Below are positions 17,176 through 26,016 of a DNA stretch of 64,000 nt, in pieces. The translations under genes and the position numbers were made by a program. This DNA comes from Streptomyces soli (lineage in GTDB: Bacteria > Actinomycetota > Actinomycetes > Streptomycetales > Streptomycetaceae): the NCBI RefSeq assembly GCF_003999195.1, contig NZ_RJVR01000189.1:62001-126000 (forward strand), in the 5' to 3' direction. Numbering within the stretch: position 1 is the stretch's first letter; each line of letters begins with the position of its first letter. A model generated the notes under the pieces. That model made no database searches, was not told where the DNA came from, and was given only the letters and a program-made list of their open reading frames with translations.

Positions 17176-17225
17176 GGTCGCGCGGATCCGGGACGTTCGC
17201 GTCCAGCGATCCGCGCGACCTTTTT
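17176..17225 (+). terminator. intrinsic terminator between the two binding-protein genes
   Basis: 13-bp perfect stem, GGTCGCGCGGATC at 17176-17188 and its complement at 17208-17220, followed directly by TTTTT. One of the clearest rho-independent terminators in the window. It implies that the second copy has its own promoter or is only partly cotranscribed. Confidence 0.85.
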
Positions 17226-17258
17226 GGTGATGGGTCGAGAAACCTGTGAGGAATGCTC

Positions 17259-18857
17259 GTGAGGAATCGAGTCCAGCGGCTGGCGCTTCCGCTCTCTGTG
17301 ACCCTGACGGCGGCGGTGGTCGCCGGGTGCGGCTCGGGGTCGTCGGCCGGGAACACCTCCGGCGAGGCCATCACCATGGGGATCACCGACAAGGTGACCT
17401 CCGTCGACCCGGCAGCCGGCTACGACGTGGGCTCCTGGATCGTCTTCAACAACGTCTTCCAGTCTCTCCTCAGCTTCCCCAACGGGGGCACCACGCCCGT
17501 GCCCGACGCCGCCAAGAGCTGCAAGTTCACCGACACCAGCAGCAAGACCTACGCCTGCACCCTGAGGTCGGGACTGAAGTTCAGCAATGGCGACAGTCTG
17601 ACCTCCGAGGACGTCAAGTTCTCCTTCGAGCGCACCATCAAGATCAATGACGACAACGGCCCGGCGAGCGCGCTGCTCGGCTCGATCAAGTCCGTCGACA
17701 CCCCCGGGGCCGACAGCGTCATCTTCCATCTCAAGTACTCCGACGCGACCTTCCCCATGAAGATCGCCTCGGGTGCCGGATCCATCGTGGACCACAGCCA
17801 GTACAAGATGGACGCGCTGCGCACCGACGGCAAGGCCGTCGGCTCCGGGCCGTACACCCTGGAGTCGTACGACAAGAACAAGGAAGCCGTCTTCAAGGTC
17901 AACGGCAGCTACAACGGCGACGACGTGATCAAGAACGCCGGCATGACCATGCGCTTCTACAACGACGAGACCACCCTGAAGCAGGCCCTCACCGACGGCA
18001 CCGTCGACCTCGCCTACCGAGGCCTGGAGATGCAGGACATAGCCAACATCCAGGCCGCCTCCACCAGCGGCAAGGGCAACCTGGACGTCGTCGAGGGCAG
18101 CGGCGCCGAGGTCCAGCACCTGGTCTTCAACCTGAACGACCCCGTGGTGGGCAACAAGGCGGTCCGCCAGGCCATCGCGTACATCATCGACCGCCAGTCC
18201 ATGATCCGCGACGTCTACAAGCGCACCGTCGACCCGCTCTACTCGGTCGTCCCGGCCGGCATCACCGGCCACAACACCGCCTTCTTCGACCGCTACGGCG
18301 AGGGCGGCGACACCGTCAAGGCCGGCGCCGTGCTGAAGAGCGCCGGCATCACCGGCAAGGTCAGCTTCACCCTGTGGGCCACCCCGGTCCGCTACGGCAC
18401 CGGCACCGTCGCCGAGCTCAACACCATCGCCAAGCAGCTCAACGCCACCGGCCTGTTCGACATCACGGTCAAGAGCGTCGACGCCGACACGTACGCCAAG
18501 AACATCGAGGCCGGCAAGTACGCCGCCTACGTCAAGGGCTGGGTCCCCGACTACCCGGACCCCGACAACTTCACCGCCCCGTTCTTCGGCGACGGCAATG
18601 TGCTCTACAACCACTACACCAACAGCCGGATCACCGCGGACCTGATCCCCGGCACCGCCGCCCAGTCCGACCGCAGCCTCACCGTCCCCCAGTTCAAGGA
18701 ACTGCAGGACCAGGTCGCCAAGGACGTGCCGATCATCCCGCTGTGGCAGGGCAAGCAGTACGTCGTCGCCCAGAACAACATCAACGGCCTGGAATGGACC
18801 CTCGACGCCTCCACCGTCTTCCGCTTCTGGGAGATCGAGAAGGTCGCCAAGCAGTAG
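17259..18857 (+). CDS. family 5 extracellular solute-binding lipoprotein, copy 2
   Basis: 532-residue lipoprotein paralogous to the gene before it. The signal peptide ends in VAGC (C24). DPAAGYDVGSWIVFNNVFQSLL, PDAAKSCKFTDT and FSNGDSLTSEDVKFSFERTI match copy 1 position by position, and the C-terminal VPDYPDPDNFTAPFFGDGN matches the ligand-binding lobe. GTG at 17259 is preferred over ATG at 17253 because the GTGAGGA ribosome site is then 6-7 bases away rather than touching the start. A strong hairpin follows the stop codon. Separate specificity for two related peptides is a reasonable guess. Confidence 0.92.
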   Translation: MRNRVQRLALPLSVTLTAAVVAGCGSGSSAGNTSGEAITMGITDKVTSVDPAAGYDVGSWIVFNNVFQSLLSFPNGGTTPVPDAAKSCKFTDTSSKTYACTLRSGLKFSNGDSLTSEDVKFSFERTIKINDDNGPASALLGSIKSVDTPGADSVIFHLKYSDATFPMKIASGAGSIVDHSQYKMDALRTDGKAVGSGPYTLESYDKNKEAVFKVNGSYNGDDVIKNAGMTMRFYNDETTLKQALTDGTVDLAYRGLEMQDIANIQAASTSGKGNLDVVEGSGAEVQHLVFNLNDPVVGNKAVRQAIAYIIDRQSMIRDVYKRTVDPLYSVVPAGITGHNTAFFDRYGEGGDTVKAGAVLKSAGITGKVSFTLWATPVRYGTGTVAELNTIAKQLNATGLFDITVKSVDADTYAKNIEAGKYAAYVKGWVPDYPDPDNFTAPFFGDGNVLYNHYTNSRITADLIPGTAAQSDRSLTVPQFKELQDQVAKDVPIIPLWQGKQYVVAQNNINGLEWTLDASTVFRFWEIEKVAKQ

Positions 18858-18894
18858 CCCCGGGACGGGCCACCGGGCCAGTGCCGTCCCGGGG
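18858..18894. terminator. bidirectional terminator between convergent genes
   Basis: Perfect 11-bp stem, CCCCGGGACGG at 18858-18868 and its complement at 18884-18894, immediately after the stop codon of the binding-protein gene and 5 bases before the end of the convergent response-regulator gene. It can serve both transcripts. Confidence 0.8.
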
Positions 18895-18899
18895 AGCCG

Positions 18900-19571
18900 T
18901 CACTGCGCCCCGGGACGCACCAGTCCGCTCTCGTACGCGTACACGGCCGCCTGCACCCGGTCGCGGAGCGCCAGCTTGGTCAGCACATGCCCGACGTGGG
19001 TCTTCACCGTCGTCTCGCTGACGAACAGCTCCGCCGCGATCTCCGCGTTCGACAGGCCGCGGGCCACCAGCTTCAGCACCTCGACCTCGCGCTCGGTCAG
19101 GGTGTGCAGCGGCTGCGGCACCGCCTCGTCGCCCGAGGGCAGTCGGCCCGCGTACTTGTCCAGCAGCCGCCGGGTGATGCTCGGCGCGAGCATGGCCTCG
19201 CCGTCGGCGACCACCCGGATCGCCTGCACCAGTTCGTGGGCCGGCGCGTCCTTCAGCAGAAAGCCGCTGGCGCCGGCGCGCAGCGCCTCCACTACGTACT
19301 CGTCGAGGTCGAAGGTGGTCAGGACCAGCACCTTCGCCGGGCCGTCCCGTCCGGGGCCGGTGATCTGGCGGGTCGCCTCCACCCCGTCCATCCGCGGCAT
19401 CCGGATGTCCATCAGCACCACGTCGGGCTGCAGCGCCCGCACCTGGTCCAGGGCCTGCTGGCCGTCGCCGGCCTCTCCGATCACGGCCAGGTCCGGCTCG
19501 GCCTCCAGGATCATCCGGAAGCCGGTGCGCAACAGCGGCTGATCGTCCACGAGCAGGACGCGAATCGCCAC
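18900..19571 (-). CDS. NarL/LuxR-type response regulator
   Basis: 223-residue two-component regulator. The receiver domain has acidic residues D9-D10, phospho-acceptor D55 (VVLMDIRMPRMDG) and the conserved lysine in GFLLKDAP. The C-terminal LuxR helix-turn-helix is LTEREVEVLKLVARGLSNAEIAAELFVSETTVKTHVGHVLTKL. No histidine kinase gene is next to it, so it is an orphan or its kinase lies elsewhere. It starts 9 bases after a RecB-like nuclease gene on the same strand, so the two are probably cotranscribed. ATG start is in line with the receiver domain. Confidence 0.93.
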   Translation of the reverse strand: MAIRVLLVDDQPLLRTGFRMILEAEPDLAVIGEAGDGQQALDQVRALQPDVVLMDIRMPRMDGVEATRQITGPGRDGPAKVLVLTTFDLDEYVVEALRAGASGFLLKDAPAHELVQAIRVVADGEAMLAPSITRRLLDKYAGRLPSGDEAVPQPLHTLTEREVEVLKLVARGLSNAEIAAELFVSETTVKTHVGHVLTKLALRDRVQAAVYAYESGLVRPGAQ

Positions 19572-19580
19572 GGGGTCTCC

Positions 19581-20486
19581 TTATGCGGTCGCCGAGGAAT
19601 CCTCATTCTTCCCCACCAGCGGCAGCGGATACGGCGGGGGAGTGCCCCCGAAGGACGGGCACACCGCCTGGTGGTCGCACCAGTCGCACAGCCGGCCCGG
19701 GCGCGGCCGCCAGTCACCCGTCTCCGTCGCCAGCCGGATCGCCTCCCACAGCGCCTCCAGCTTGCGCGCCACGGTCCGCAGATCCGCCTCCGTCGGGTCG
19801 TACGTCAATACGTCACCGCTGCCCAGGTAGACCAGCTGCAGCCGGCGCGGCACCACCCCGCGCAGCCGCCACAGCACCAGCGCGTAGAACTTCATCTGGA
19901 ACAGCGCCTCGTCCGCGTACTCGGGCCGGGGCGCCTTGCCGGTCTTGTAGTCCACCACCCGCAGATCACCGGTGGCCGCCGCGACATCCAGCCGGTCGAC
20001 ATAGCCGCGCAGGGTGAGCCCCGACTCCAGCTCCGTCTCCACGTACAGCTCGCGCTCGGCGGGCTCCAGGCGGGTCGGATCCTCTAGGGTGAACCACCGA
20101 TCGACCAGCGCGGCGGCGCTTTCCAGCCACGCCGCGAGCCGGGTACCGGCACTCTCGGCACTCTCGGCCGCATCCTCGCCCGGGAACAGCTCGGCCAACT
20201 CCGGCCGCGCGGCCAGCAGCTTCTCCCACTCGCCCGGCACCAGCGCCCGCGCCCGCTCGGCCGTCCGCTCCACCGCCGGCGCGTCGAACAGCCGCTCCAG
20301 CACCGCGTGCACCACGGTGCCCCGGGTCGCCGCCTCGCTGGGCTTCTCCGGCAGCTTGTCGATCACCCGCAGCCGGTACAGCAGCGGACACCGCATAAAG
20401 TCCGAGGCGCGGGACGGCGACAACGATGACGGCGGCCGCGGTCCCGACTGCCGCTGCGGGGGAATGCCGTCAGTACTGGTGCCCAT
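19581..20486 (-). CDS. RecB/Cas4-like PD-(D/E)XK exonuclease with Fe-S cysteines
   Basis: 301-residue nuclease of the RecB-family (PDDEXK_1) type. It shows LSPSRASDFMRCPLLYRLR (about 22-40), GTVVHAVLERLF, the active-site strands LRGYVDRLD and LRVVDYKTGK (D and E/K residues of PD-(D/E)XK), and C-terminal cysteines CDWCDHQAVC. These, with the cysteine in MRCP, form the four-cysteine iron-sulfur pattern of AddB/Cas4-like nucleases. It is widespread as a single gene in actinobacteria, away from CRISPR; no cas genes or repeats are present here. Divergent from the site-2 protease gene and followed closely by the response regulator. Role in DNA repair is inferred. Confidence 0.88.
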   Translation of the reverse strand: MGTSTDGIPPQRQSGPRPPSSLSPSRASDFMRCPLLYRLRVIDKLPEKPSEAATRGTVVHAVLERLFDAPAVERTAERARALVPGEWEKLLAARPELAELFPGEDAAESAESAGTRLAAWLESAAALVDRWFTLEDPTRLEPAERELYVETELESGLTLRGYVDRLDVAAATGDLRVVDYKTGKAPRPEYADEALFQMKFYALVLWRLRGVVPRRLQLVYLGSGDVLTYDPTEADLRTVARKLEALWEAIRLATETGDWRPRPGRLCDWCDHQAVCPSFGGTPPPYPLPLVGKNEDSSATA

Positions 20487-20581
20487 GGCAGGACCCTACG
20501 GCGTCTCACTGACAGTCGGTGTCAGCACCGCGGGGCCGGGCAAATACCATCGACGTCACCAGCGTCCAACGAGGGGAAACA

Positions 20582-21814
20582 GTGAGCGAGAACGGGCAGC
20601 CGCCGTCCGACGGCGAGCGCACTCCCGGGCCCGGCAACGGCCCCGGCGGCACAGGGAAGCGCCCGCCGGGCGGCGGATTCCTGATGGGCCGCATCTTCGG
20701 CGTGCCCGTCTACGTCGCCCCCAGCTGGTTCCTCGTCGCCGCCCTCATCACCTGGGTCTTCGGCGGCCAGCTCGACCGTGTTCTGCCCGAACTCGGCAAC
20801 CTCCGCTACCTCGTCTCGCTGTTCTTCGCGGTCGCCTTCTACGCCTCCGTACTCGTCCACGAGCTTGCCCACACCGTGGCGGCGCTCCGCTTCGACCTGC
20901 CGGTACGGCGCATTCAGCTGCAGTTCTTCGGCGGCGTCTCGGAGATCGAGAAGGAGTCCGAGACCCCGGGCCGGGAATTCGTCCTGGCCTTCGTCGGCCC
21001 GCTGCTCTCGCTCGTCCTGTCCGGGCTCTTCTACCTCGGCCTGAAGCTCGTCGAGCCCGGCACCGTCCCCGGCGTCCTGCTCGCCGGCCTCATGATCAGC
21101 AACCTCATCGTCGCCGCCTTCAATCTGCTGCCCGGCCTCCCGCTGGACGGCGGCCGGATGCTGCGCGCGGTGGTCTGGAAGCTCAGCGGCAAGCCCATGA
21201 CCGGCACCGTCGCCGCCGCCTGGACCGGGCGCGCGCTGGCCATCGCCGTCCTGATCGGCCTGCCCCTGCTCTCGTACGCGGGCGGGGCGTCCAGCGGCAA
21301 CCCCACCAGCGGCTTCGACTCCCTCACCGACGCGCTGCTGGCCGCCATTCTCGCCGCCATCATCTGGACCGGCGCCGGCAACAGCCTCCGCATGGCCCGC
21401 CTGCGCGAACACCTCCCCGAGCTCCAGGCCCGCACCCTCACCCGGCGGGCCGTCCCCGTCGCCTCCGACACCCCGCTGTCCGAGGCGCTGCGCCGCGCCA
21501 ACGAGGCCGGCGCCCGCGCCCTCGTCGTGGTCGACGGCCACGGCGATCCCACCGCCGTCGTCCGCGAGGCCGCCATCGTCGGCGTCCCCGAACACCGCCG
21601 CCCCTGGGTCGCCGTCTCGGGCCTCGCCCAGGACATCAAGCCGGGGATGAAGGTTTCAGCTGAGCTCGCCGGAGAAGACCTCCTGGACACCCTGCGGGCC
21701 ACCCCGGCGACCGAGTACCTGGTCGTCGAGCCGACCGGCGAGATCTACGGCGTGCTGTCCACCGCGGACGTGGAGCGGGCTTTCCTGGCGGCCATGGCAC
21801 GACCCCAGAGTTAA
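20582..21814 (+). CDS. site-2 protease-like zinc metalloprotease with CBS domains (Rip3-like)
   Basis: Integral membrane protease of family M50B, 410 residues. HELAH at 93-97 gives the zinc histidines and catalytic glutamate inside a membrane span. NLLPGLPLDGGRMLR supplies the third zinc ligand in the LDG motif. At least five hydrophobic spans precede a cytosolic part with a CBS-domain pair (about 285-405). Such proteases cut transmembrane anti-sigma factors or other membrane regulators. GTG at 20582 follows ACGAGGGG. The proline/glycine-rich N-terminal 30 residues are cytosolic. A 198-bp inverted-repeat element begins directly after its stop codon. This neighbour order before trmI and arc is typical for Streptomyces. 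Confidence 0.92.
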   Translation: MSENGQPPSDGERTPGPGNGPGGTGKRPPGGGFLMGRIFGVPVYVAPSWFLVAALITWVFGGQLDRVLPELGNLRYLVSLFFAVAFYASVLVHELAHTVAALRFDLPVRRIQLQFFGGVSEIEKESETPGREFVLAFVGPLLSLVLSGLFYLGLKLVEPGTVPGVLLAGLMISNLIVAAFNLLPGLPLDGGRMLRAVVWKLSGKPMTGTVAAAWTGRALAIAVLIGLPLLSYAGGASSGNPTSGFDSLTDALLAAILAAIIWTGAGNSLRMARLREHLPELQARTLTRRAVPVASDTPLSEALRRANEAGARALVVVDGHGDPTAVVREAAIVGVPEHRRPWVAVSGLAQDIKPGMKVSAELAGEDLLDTLRATPATEYLVVEPTGEIYGVLSTADVERAFLAAMARPQS

Positions 21815-22012
21815 GAGGCCGCGCGAATAGGTGGGGCGGCGTCGCGTGCCGATGGCTCTCGCCTGGCGGCGTTGTCGTCGGTCGACGACGTCCCCCAGCC
21901 TGGCGGCTGGGTGGGGGTCCTCCCCCTGGCCTCGCCGGGGGTACCCCCACCGCCTTGCCAGACTCGGCCCTCGACACGCTCCTTGCTCCGCCCCACCTAT
22001 TTGCGCGGCCTC
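21815..22012. repeat. 198-bp element bounded by 25-bp inverted repeats (MITE-like)
   Basis: The left end is GAGGCCGCGCGAATAGGTGG plus GGCGG (21815-21839). The right end (21988-22012) is its reverse complement with a single mismatch. Between them are further hairpins, with CCCCCAGCC, GGGTGGGGG, CCCCC and GGGGGTACCCCCACC blocks. It abuts the TAA of the protease gene and ends 8 bases before the trmI -10 box. No coding potential. The layout resembles a miniature inverted-repeat transposable element, but no clean target duplication is visible. Confidence 0.65.
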
Positions 22013-22020
22013 TAGGCCGG

Positions 22021-22033
22021 TAGGCTTACGCAC
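22021..22033 (+). promoter_or_regulatory. leaderless promoter of trmI
   Basis: TAGGCT at 22021-22026 is a good -10 hexamer and the ATG begins 7 bases later, so transcription would start at or next to the A of the ATG. No ribosome site is present. This predicts a leaderless mRNA. Confidence 0.5.
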
Positions 22034-22948
22034 ATGTCCGAACCGACCGGTGCCGCCCGTCGTCGCGGCCCCTTCCAGGTCGGGGACCAGGTCCAGCTCA
22101 CCGACCCCAAGGGACGTCACTACACCTTCACGCTCGAAGCCGGGAAGAATTTCCACACCCACAAGGGTTCCTTCCCGCACGACGAGCTGATCGGTGCTCC
22201 CGAGGGCAGTGTTGTCCGCACCACGGGAAACGTCGCCTACCTCGCGCTGCGTCCCCTGCTCCCCGACTACGTCCTGTCCATGCCCCGCGGCGCCGCCGTG
22301 GTCTACCCCAAGGACGCGGGGCAGATCCTGTCGATGGCCGACATCTTCCCCGGCGCCCGCGTCGTGGAGGCGGGCGTCGGCTCCGGATCGCTCAGCACCT
22401 TCCTGCTGCGCGCAGTCGGCGACCAGGGCATGCTGCACTCGTACGAGCGCCGCGCCGACTTCGCCGAGATCGCCACCGGCAACGTCGAACGTTACTTCGG
22501 CGGCCCCCACCCCGCCTGGCAGCTCACCGTCGGTGACCTTCAGGACAACCTCAGCGACACCGACGTCGACCGCGTCATCCTGGACATGCTCGCCCCCTGG
22601 GAGTGCCTGGAGCCGGTGTCCAAGGCCCTGGTCCCCGGCGGCATCCTCTGCGCGTACGTGGCCACCACCACCCAGCTCGCCCGCACCGTCGAGGCGATCC
22701 GCGAGCACGGCACCTTCAACGAGCCGTCCGCCTGGGAGACCATGGTCCGCACCTGGCACGTCGAGGGCCTGGCCGTACGCCCCGACCACCGCATGATCGG
22801 CCACACCGGCTTTCTGCTGACCGCCCGCCGCCTCGCCGACGGCGTCGAGCCCCCGCTGCGCCGCCGCCGCCCCGCCAAGGGCGCGTACGGCGAGGACTAC
22901 ACCGGTCCGGGCAGCGGCAGCGCGGGCACGCCCGCAACCGAGGGCTGA
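22034..22948 (+). CDS. trmI: tRNA (adenine-58-N1)-methyltransferase
   Basis: SAM-dependent enzyme that makes m1A58 in the T-loop of tRNAs. The 304-residue protein has the TrmI N-terminal beta domain (FQVGDQVQLTDPKGRHYTFTLEAG), the FHTHKGSFPHDELIG segment and the Rossmann methyltransferase core: VVEAGVGSGSLSTFLLRAVG (SAM loop), YERRADFAEIA and VDRVILDMLAPWECL. It sits upstream of the proteasome ATPase gene, as in Mycobacterium and Streptomyces. The C-terminal 30 residues are low-complexity. Its ATG appears leaderless. A hairpin follows at 22968-23004. Confidence 0.95.
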   Translation: MSEPTGAARRRGPFQVGDQVQLTDPKGRHYTFTLEAGKNFHTHKGSFPHDELIGAPEGSVVRTTGNVAYLALRPLLPDYVLSMPRGAAVVYPKDAGQILSMADIFPGARVVEAGVGSGSLSTFLLRAVGDQGMLHSYERRADFAEIATGNVERYFGGPHPAWQLTVGDLQDNLSDTDVDRVILDMLAPWECLEPVSKALVPGGILCAYVATTTQLARTVEAIREHGTFNEPSAWETMVRTWHVEGLAVRPDHRMIGHTGFLLTARRLADGVEPPLRRRRPAKGAYGEDYTGPGSGSAGTPATEG

Positions 22949-22967
22949 GCCCGACCGTCACGACGAA

Positions 22968-23004
22968 GCCGCCGCCGGATTCCCGTAGGGGGACCGGCGG
23001 CGGC
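22968..23004 (+). terminator. terminator after trmI
   Basis: Perfect 11-bp stem GCCGCCGCCGG (22968-22978) with its complement at 22994-23004 and a 15-base loop, 19 bases after the trmI stop. Confidence 0.7.
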
Positions 23005-23137
23005 CCCGTTCGCGGCATCCGTCCCGGCAGTCACGGGAGTCGAACCCCGAAACACCGGACCCGATCGTTCCACCACCCTGTGACGTATGGCACCATGCTG
23101 GCCACCCCCGCAGTTCGACCTCCCAGGAGACAGGCGC

Positions 23138-23698
23138 GTGCAGCCTTCCGCAGGCCCGGCCCTTCCACACACCCAAGCCGGATCGGTGCACTGGATCACC
23201 ACGGCCGCGGTCGTCGCCGCCGTCATAGGCGCGGGCGTACTCGTCCAGCCCGCCGACGCCTCCCCCCGCGGCTCCAAGGCCCCCGTGGCCGACGCCCCGG
23301 ACGCCAAGACCGCCCACTACCCCCTGGACTGCTCCGGGGGCCCGGTGGATGTCGTGGACCACGTCTCCGGCGACCTGGACCGGGACGGTCGCCCCGAGAC
23401 CGTGGCCGTCGTCCGCTGCCACTCCGAGACCGGAACCCCGCCCAGCGGCATGTACGTGCTGTCCCAGGGCGCGGCGGGCAGCACAACGCCCCGGATCGTC
23501 GAGACCCTGGTGAACCCCAAGGACCAGCGCAACATCAAGGATCTGCGGATCAGTGACAGCGCCGTCAAGGCCACCGTCCTCGGCTACTCCAGCGAGGCCG
23601 TCCCCCGCTGCTGCCCCGACCAGCAGCGCACGTACACCTGGGAATGGCGCTCGGGGACCTACTACGTGATCCCGGGGCCGCTGGCCGCCAGCGTGTGA
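23138..23698 (+). CDS. secreted or membrane-anchored protein of unknown function
   Basis: 186-residue protein with an N-terminal hydrophobic segment (WITTAAVVAAVIGAGVLVQPADAS, about 18-41) that reads as a signal peptide or single anchor with an AxA-like end. The mature part has DCSGGPVDVVDHVSGDLDRDGRPETVAVVRCH, an aspartate-rich FG-GAP/VCBS-like strand, and two cysteine groups (DCSGG, RCCPDQQ) that may pair outside the cell. GTG at 23138 is preceded by CAGGAGAC. No enzyme motif is recognised. A homologue is often found between trmI and the ferredoxin gene in Streptomyces, so it is a conserved hypothetical. Confidence 0.75.
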   Translation: MQPSAGPALPHTQAGSVHWITTAAVVAAVIGAGVLVQPADASPRGSKAPVADAPDAKTAHYPLDCSGGPVDVVDHVSGDLDRDGRPETVAVVRCHSETGTPPSGMYVLSQGAAGSTTPRIVETLVNPKDQRNIKDLRISDSAVKATVLGYSSEAVPRCCPDQQRTYTWEWRSGTYYVIPGPLAASV

Positions 23699-23702
23699 AG
23701 GA

Positions 23703-23993
23703 TCACTCCGCGTCGGGCCCGTAGACCTCTACACTGTCCGAAACCCGTCGCACATGAATGCAGTCTCCAGGGCACTCCCTGGCGGAATCCACCACATCGG
23801 TCAGCAGCGGCAGCGGCACCGGCGCGGTGGCCCCCGGCACCTGGCGAAGCTCTTCGTCAGAGCCTTTCACATACGCGAGCCCATCAATATCCAGCTCGAA
23901 GACCTCGGGCGCATACTGCACACAGATCCCGTCACCGGTGCACAGGTCCTGGTCGATCCAGACTTCCAGCGCCTCGCCGGCCAGCTCGCTCAC
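23703..23993 (-). CDS. small [3Fe-4S]/[4Fe-4S] ferredoxin
   Basis: 96-residue ferredoxin of the type that serves actinobacterial cytochromes P450. The cluster cysteines are in IDQDLCTGDGICVQYAPEVFEL (C-x5-C, residues about 18-24) and SARECPGDCI near the C terminus. The first group lacks the usual middle cysteine (glycine or aspartate instead), so a 3Fe-4S cluster is likely. GTG at 23993 has GCGAGG upstream. It is divergent from the proteasome ATPase gene, and the promoters of both lie in the roughly 250 bases between. No P450 gene is in the window. Confidence 0.88.
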   Translation of the reverse strand: MSELAGEALEVWIDQDLCTGDGICVQYAPEVFELDIDGLAYVKGSDEELRQVPGATAPVPLPLLTDVVDSARECPGDCIHVRRVSDSVEVYGPDAE

Positions 23994-24173
23994 GGGTACC
24001 TCGCCTGCCGTTCGTAGTCCGGTCTCGAACCGGGATGGAACCGCCCCTGACGGGCGTTGACCGAATCGACGATACAACCGCCCGCTTTCCGATGTTGCTG
24101 GGTGGGTATCTCCCTCGCGAGAGGACGTGCGCAAGGGTGAAGATCGGACACACCCCGACCGTCTTTAGTGATC

Positions 24174-24207
24174 TAGGGGTTTACACCCCTACCGGCACAG
24201 GTAGGGT
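24174..24207 (+). promoter_or_regulatory. arc promoter with palindrome
   Basis: A palindrome TAGGGGT (24174-24180), four bases, ACCCCTA (24185-24191) overlaps a -35-like TTTACA (24180-24185). Sixteen bases on is TAGGGT (24202-24207), a -10 candidate. The start codon of arc is 38 bases further. The TAGGGTCTG string also occurs in the pup promoter. Confidence 0.5.
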
Positions 24208-24245
24208 CTGGAAACGTCCAGCTCCCCTTGGAGGAGGTGAGGACC

Positions 24246-26012
24246 GTGGCGGCCCACGACGACGACATCAACCGTGGCGGCCGATCGACCCGTGGTCAGG
24301 ATGACCCAACGGGCCAGGTCGCCTTTCTTGAGCAGGAGATCGCCGTCCTGCGACGTAAGCTCGCCGACTCTCCGCGTCACACGAGAATTCTCGAAGAGCG
24401 GATCGTCGAGCTGCAGACCAACCTGGCAGGCGTGTCCGCTCAGAACGAGCGGCTTGCGAACACGCTCCGCGAGGCCCGCGACCAGATTGTCGCCCTCAAG
24501 GAAGAGGTCGACAGGCTCGCGCAGCCGCCTGCCGGATTCGGTGTTTTCCTGCAGGCGAACGAGGACGGGACAGCCGACATCTTCACCGGCGGCCGCAAGC
24601 TGCGGGTGAACGTCAGCCCGTCCGTCGAGCTGGAAGAACTCCGGCGCGGCCAGGAACTGATGCTCAACGAGGCACTCAACGTGGTGGAAGCCATGGCCTT
24701 CGAGAGCATCGGCGACATCGTCACCCTCAAGGAAGTCCTCGAGGACGGCGAACGAGCCCTGGTCATCGGCCACACCGACGAGGAGCGGGTGGTCCGGCTC
24801 GCCGAACCGCTGCTCGACGGCGCCCTGCGCGTCGGCGATGCCCTGCTGCTCGAACCGCGCTCCGGATACGTCTACGAACGCGTGCCCAAGAGCGAGGTCG
24901 AAGACCTCGTTCTCGAAGAGGTCCCCGACATCGACTACCGCCAGATCGGCGGCCTCGGCAACCAGATCGAGCAGATCCGCGACGCGGTCGAACTGCCCTA
25001 TCTGCACGCCGAGCTGTTCAAGGAGTACGAGCTGCGCCCGCCCAAGGGCGTCCTGCTGTACGGCCCTCCGGGCTGCGGTAAGACCCTCATCGCCAAGGCG
25101 GTCGCCAACTCCCTTGCGAAGAAGGTCGCCGAGGTCACCGGACAGCCGCAGGGCAAGAGCTACTTCCTGAACATCAAGGGTCCTGAGCTGCTCAACAAGT
25201 ACGTCGGCGAGACCGAGCGGCAGATCCGCCTGGTCTTCCAGCGTGCGAGGGAGAAGGCCAGCGAGGGCACTCCCGTCATCGTCTTCTTCGACGAGATGGA
25301 GTCCCTCTTCCGCACCCGCGGCTCCGGTGTCAGCTCGGACGTGGAGAACACCATCGTCCCGCAGCTGCTGGCGGAGATCGACGGTGTGGAAGGCCTGGAG
25401 AACGTCATCGTCATCGGCGCCTCCAACCGCGAAGACATGATCGACCCCGCGATCCTGCGGCCCGGCCGCCTGGACGTGAAGATCAAGATCGAGCGGCCGG
25501 ACGCCGAGGCGGCCAAGGACATCTTCTCCAAGTACCTGGTCCCGTCCCTCCCGCTGCACAGCGAGGACATGTCGGAACACGGTGGATCGAGCGCCGGCAC
25601 CGTCGACGCCATGATCCAGGCCGTGGTCGAGCGGATGTACACCGAGACCGAGGAGAACCGCTTCCTGGAGGTCACCTATGCCAACGGTGACAAGGAAGTC
25701 CTGTACTTCAAGGACTTCAACTCCGGCGCCATGATCCAGAACATCGTGGACCGGGCCAAGAAGATGGCGATCAAGGACTTCCTCGACCACAACCAGAGGG
25801 GTCTGAGGGTCTCCCACCTGCTCGCGGCCTGCGTCGACGAGTTCAAGGAGAACGAGGACCTGCCCAACACCACCAACCCGGACGACTGGGCCCGCATCTC
25901 CGGCAAGAAGGGCGAGCGGATCGTGTTCATCCGCACGCTCGTCACCGGCAAGCAGGGCGCCGACACAGGTCGCTCCATCGACACCGTCGCCAACACCGGT
26001 CAGTACCTGTAA
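24246..26012 (+). CDS. arc: proteasome-associated AAA ATPase (ARC/Mpa)
   Basis: Hexameric ring ATPase that recognises pupylated proteins, unfolds them and feeds them into the 20S proteasome. The 588 residues show an N-terminal coiled coil that binds Pup (about 22-82), two OB-fold domains, the AAA module with Walker A GPPGCGKT (273-280), Walker [11 protein letters not shown] and arginine-finger region ILRPGRLD, and a C-terminal QYL tail that docks on the 20S alpha ring. GTG at 24246 is preferred over an upstream TTG because GGAGGAGG lies at proper distance and homologues begin [11 protein letters not shown] strong hairpin follows. Confidence 0.97.
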   Translation: MAAHDDDINRGGRSTRGQDDPTGQVAFLEQEIAVLRRKLADSPRHTRILEERIVELQTNLAGVSAQNERLANTLREARDQIVALKEEVDRLAQPPAGFGVFLQANEDGTADIFTGGRKLRVNVSPSVELEELRRGQELMLNEALNVVEAMAFESIGDIVTLKEVLEDGERALVIGHTDEERVVRLAEPLLDGALRVGDALLLEPRSGYVYERVPKSEVEDLVLEEVPDIDYRQIGGLGNQIEQIRDAVELPYLHAELFKEYELRPPKGVLLYGPPGCGKTLIAKAVANSLAKKVAEVTGQPQGKSYFLNIKGPELLNKYVGETERQIRLVFQRAREKASEGTPVIVFFDEMESLFRTRGSGVSSDVENTIVPQLLAEIDGVEGLENVIVIGASNREDMIDPAILRPGRLDVKIKIERPDAEAAKDIFSKYLVPSLPLHSEDMSEHGGSSAGTVDAMIQAVVERMYTETEENRFLEVTYANGDKEVLYFKDFNSGAMIQNIVDRAKKMAIKDFLDHNQRGLRVSHLLAACVDEFKENEDLPNTTNPDDWARISGKKGERIVFIRTLVTGKQGADTGRSIDTVANTGQYL

Positions 26013-26016
26013 GCGA

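Noticed and set aside
19581-20486. Cas4-like nuclease as a sign of a CRISPR-Cas system
   Set aside because: No repeats, spacers or other cas genes are in the window; stand-alone RecB-like nucleases of this kind are common in actinobacteria.
23025-23060. tRNA-like T-arm sequence on the minus strand (GGGGTTCGACTCCC)
   Set aside because: There is no matching acceptor stem, anticodon arm or D arm on either side, so it is a chance match in an intergenic region.
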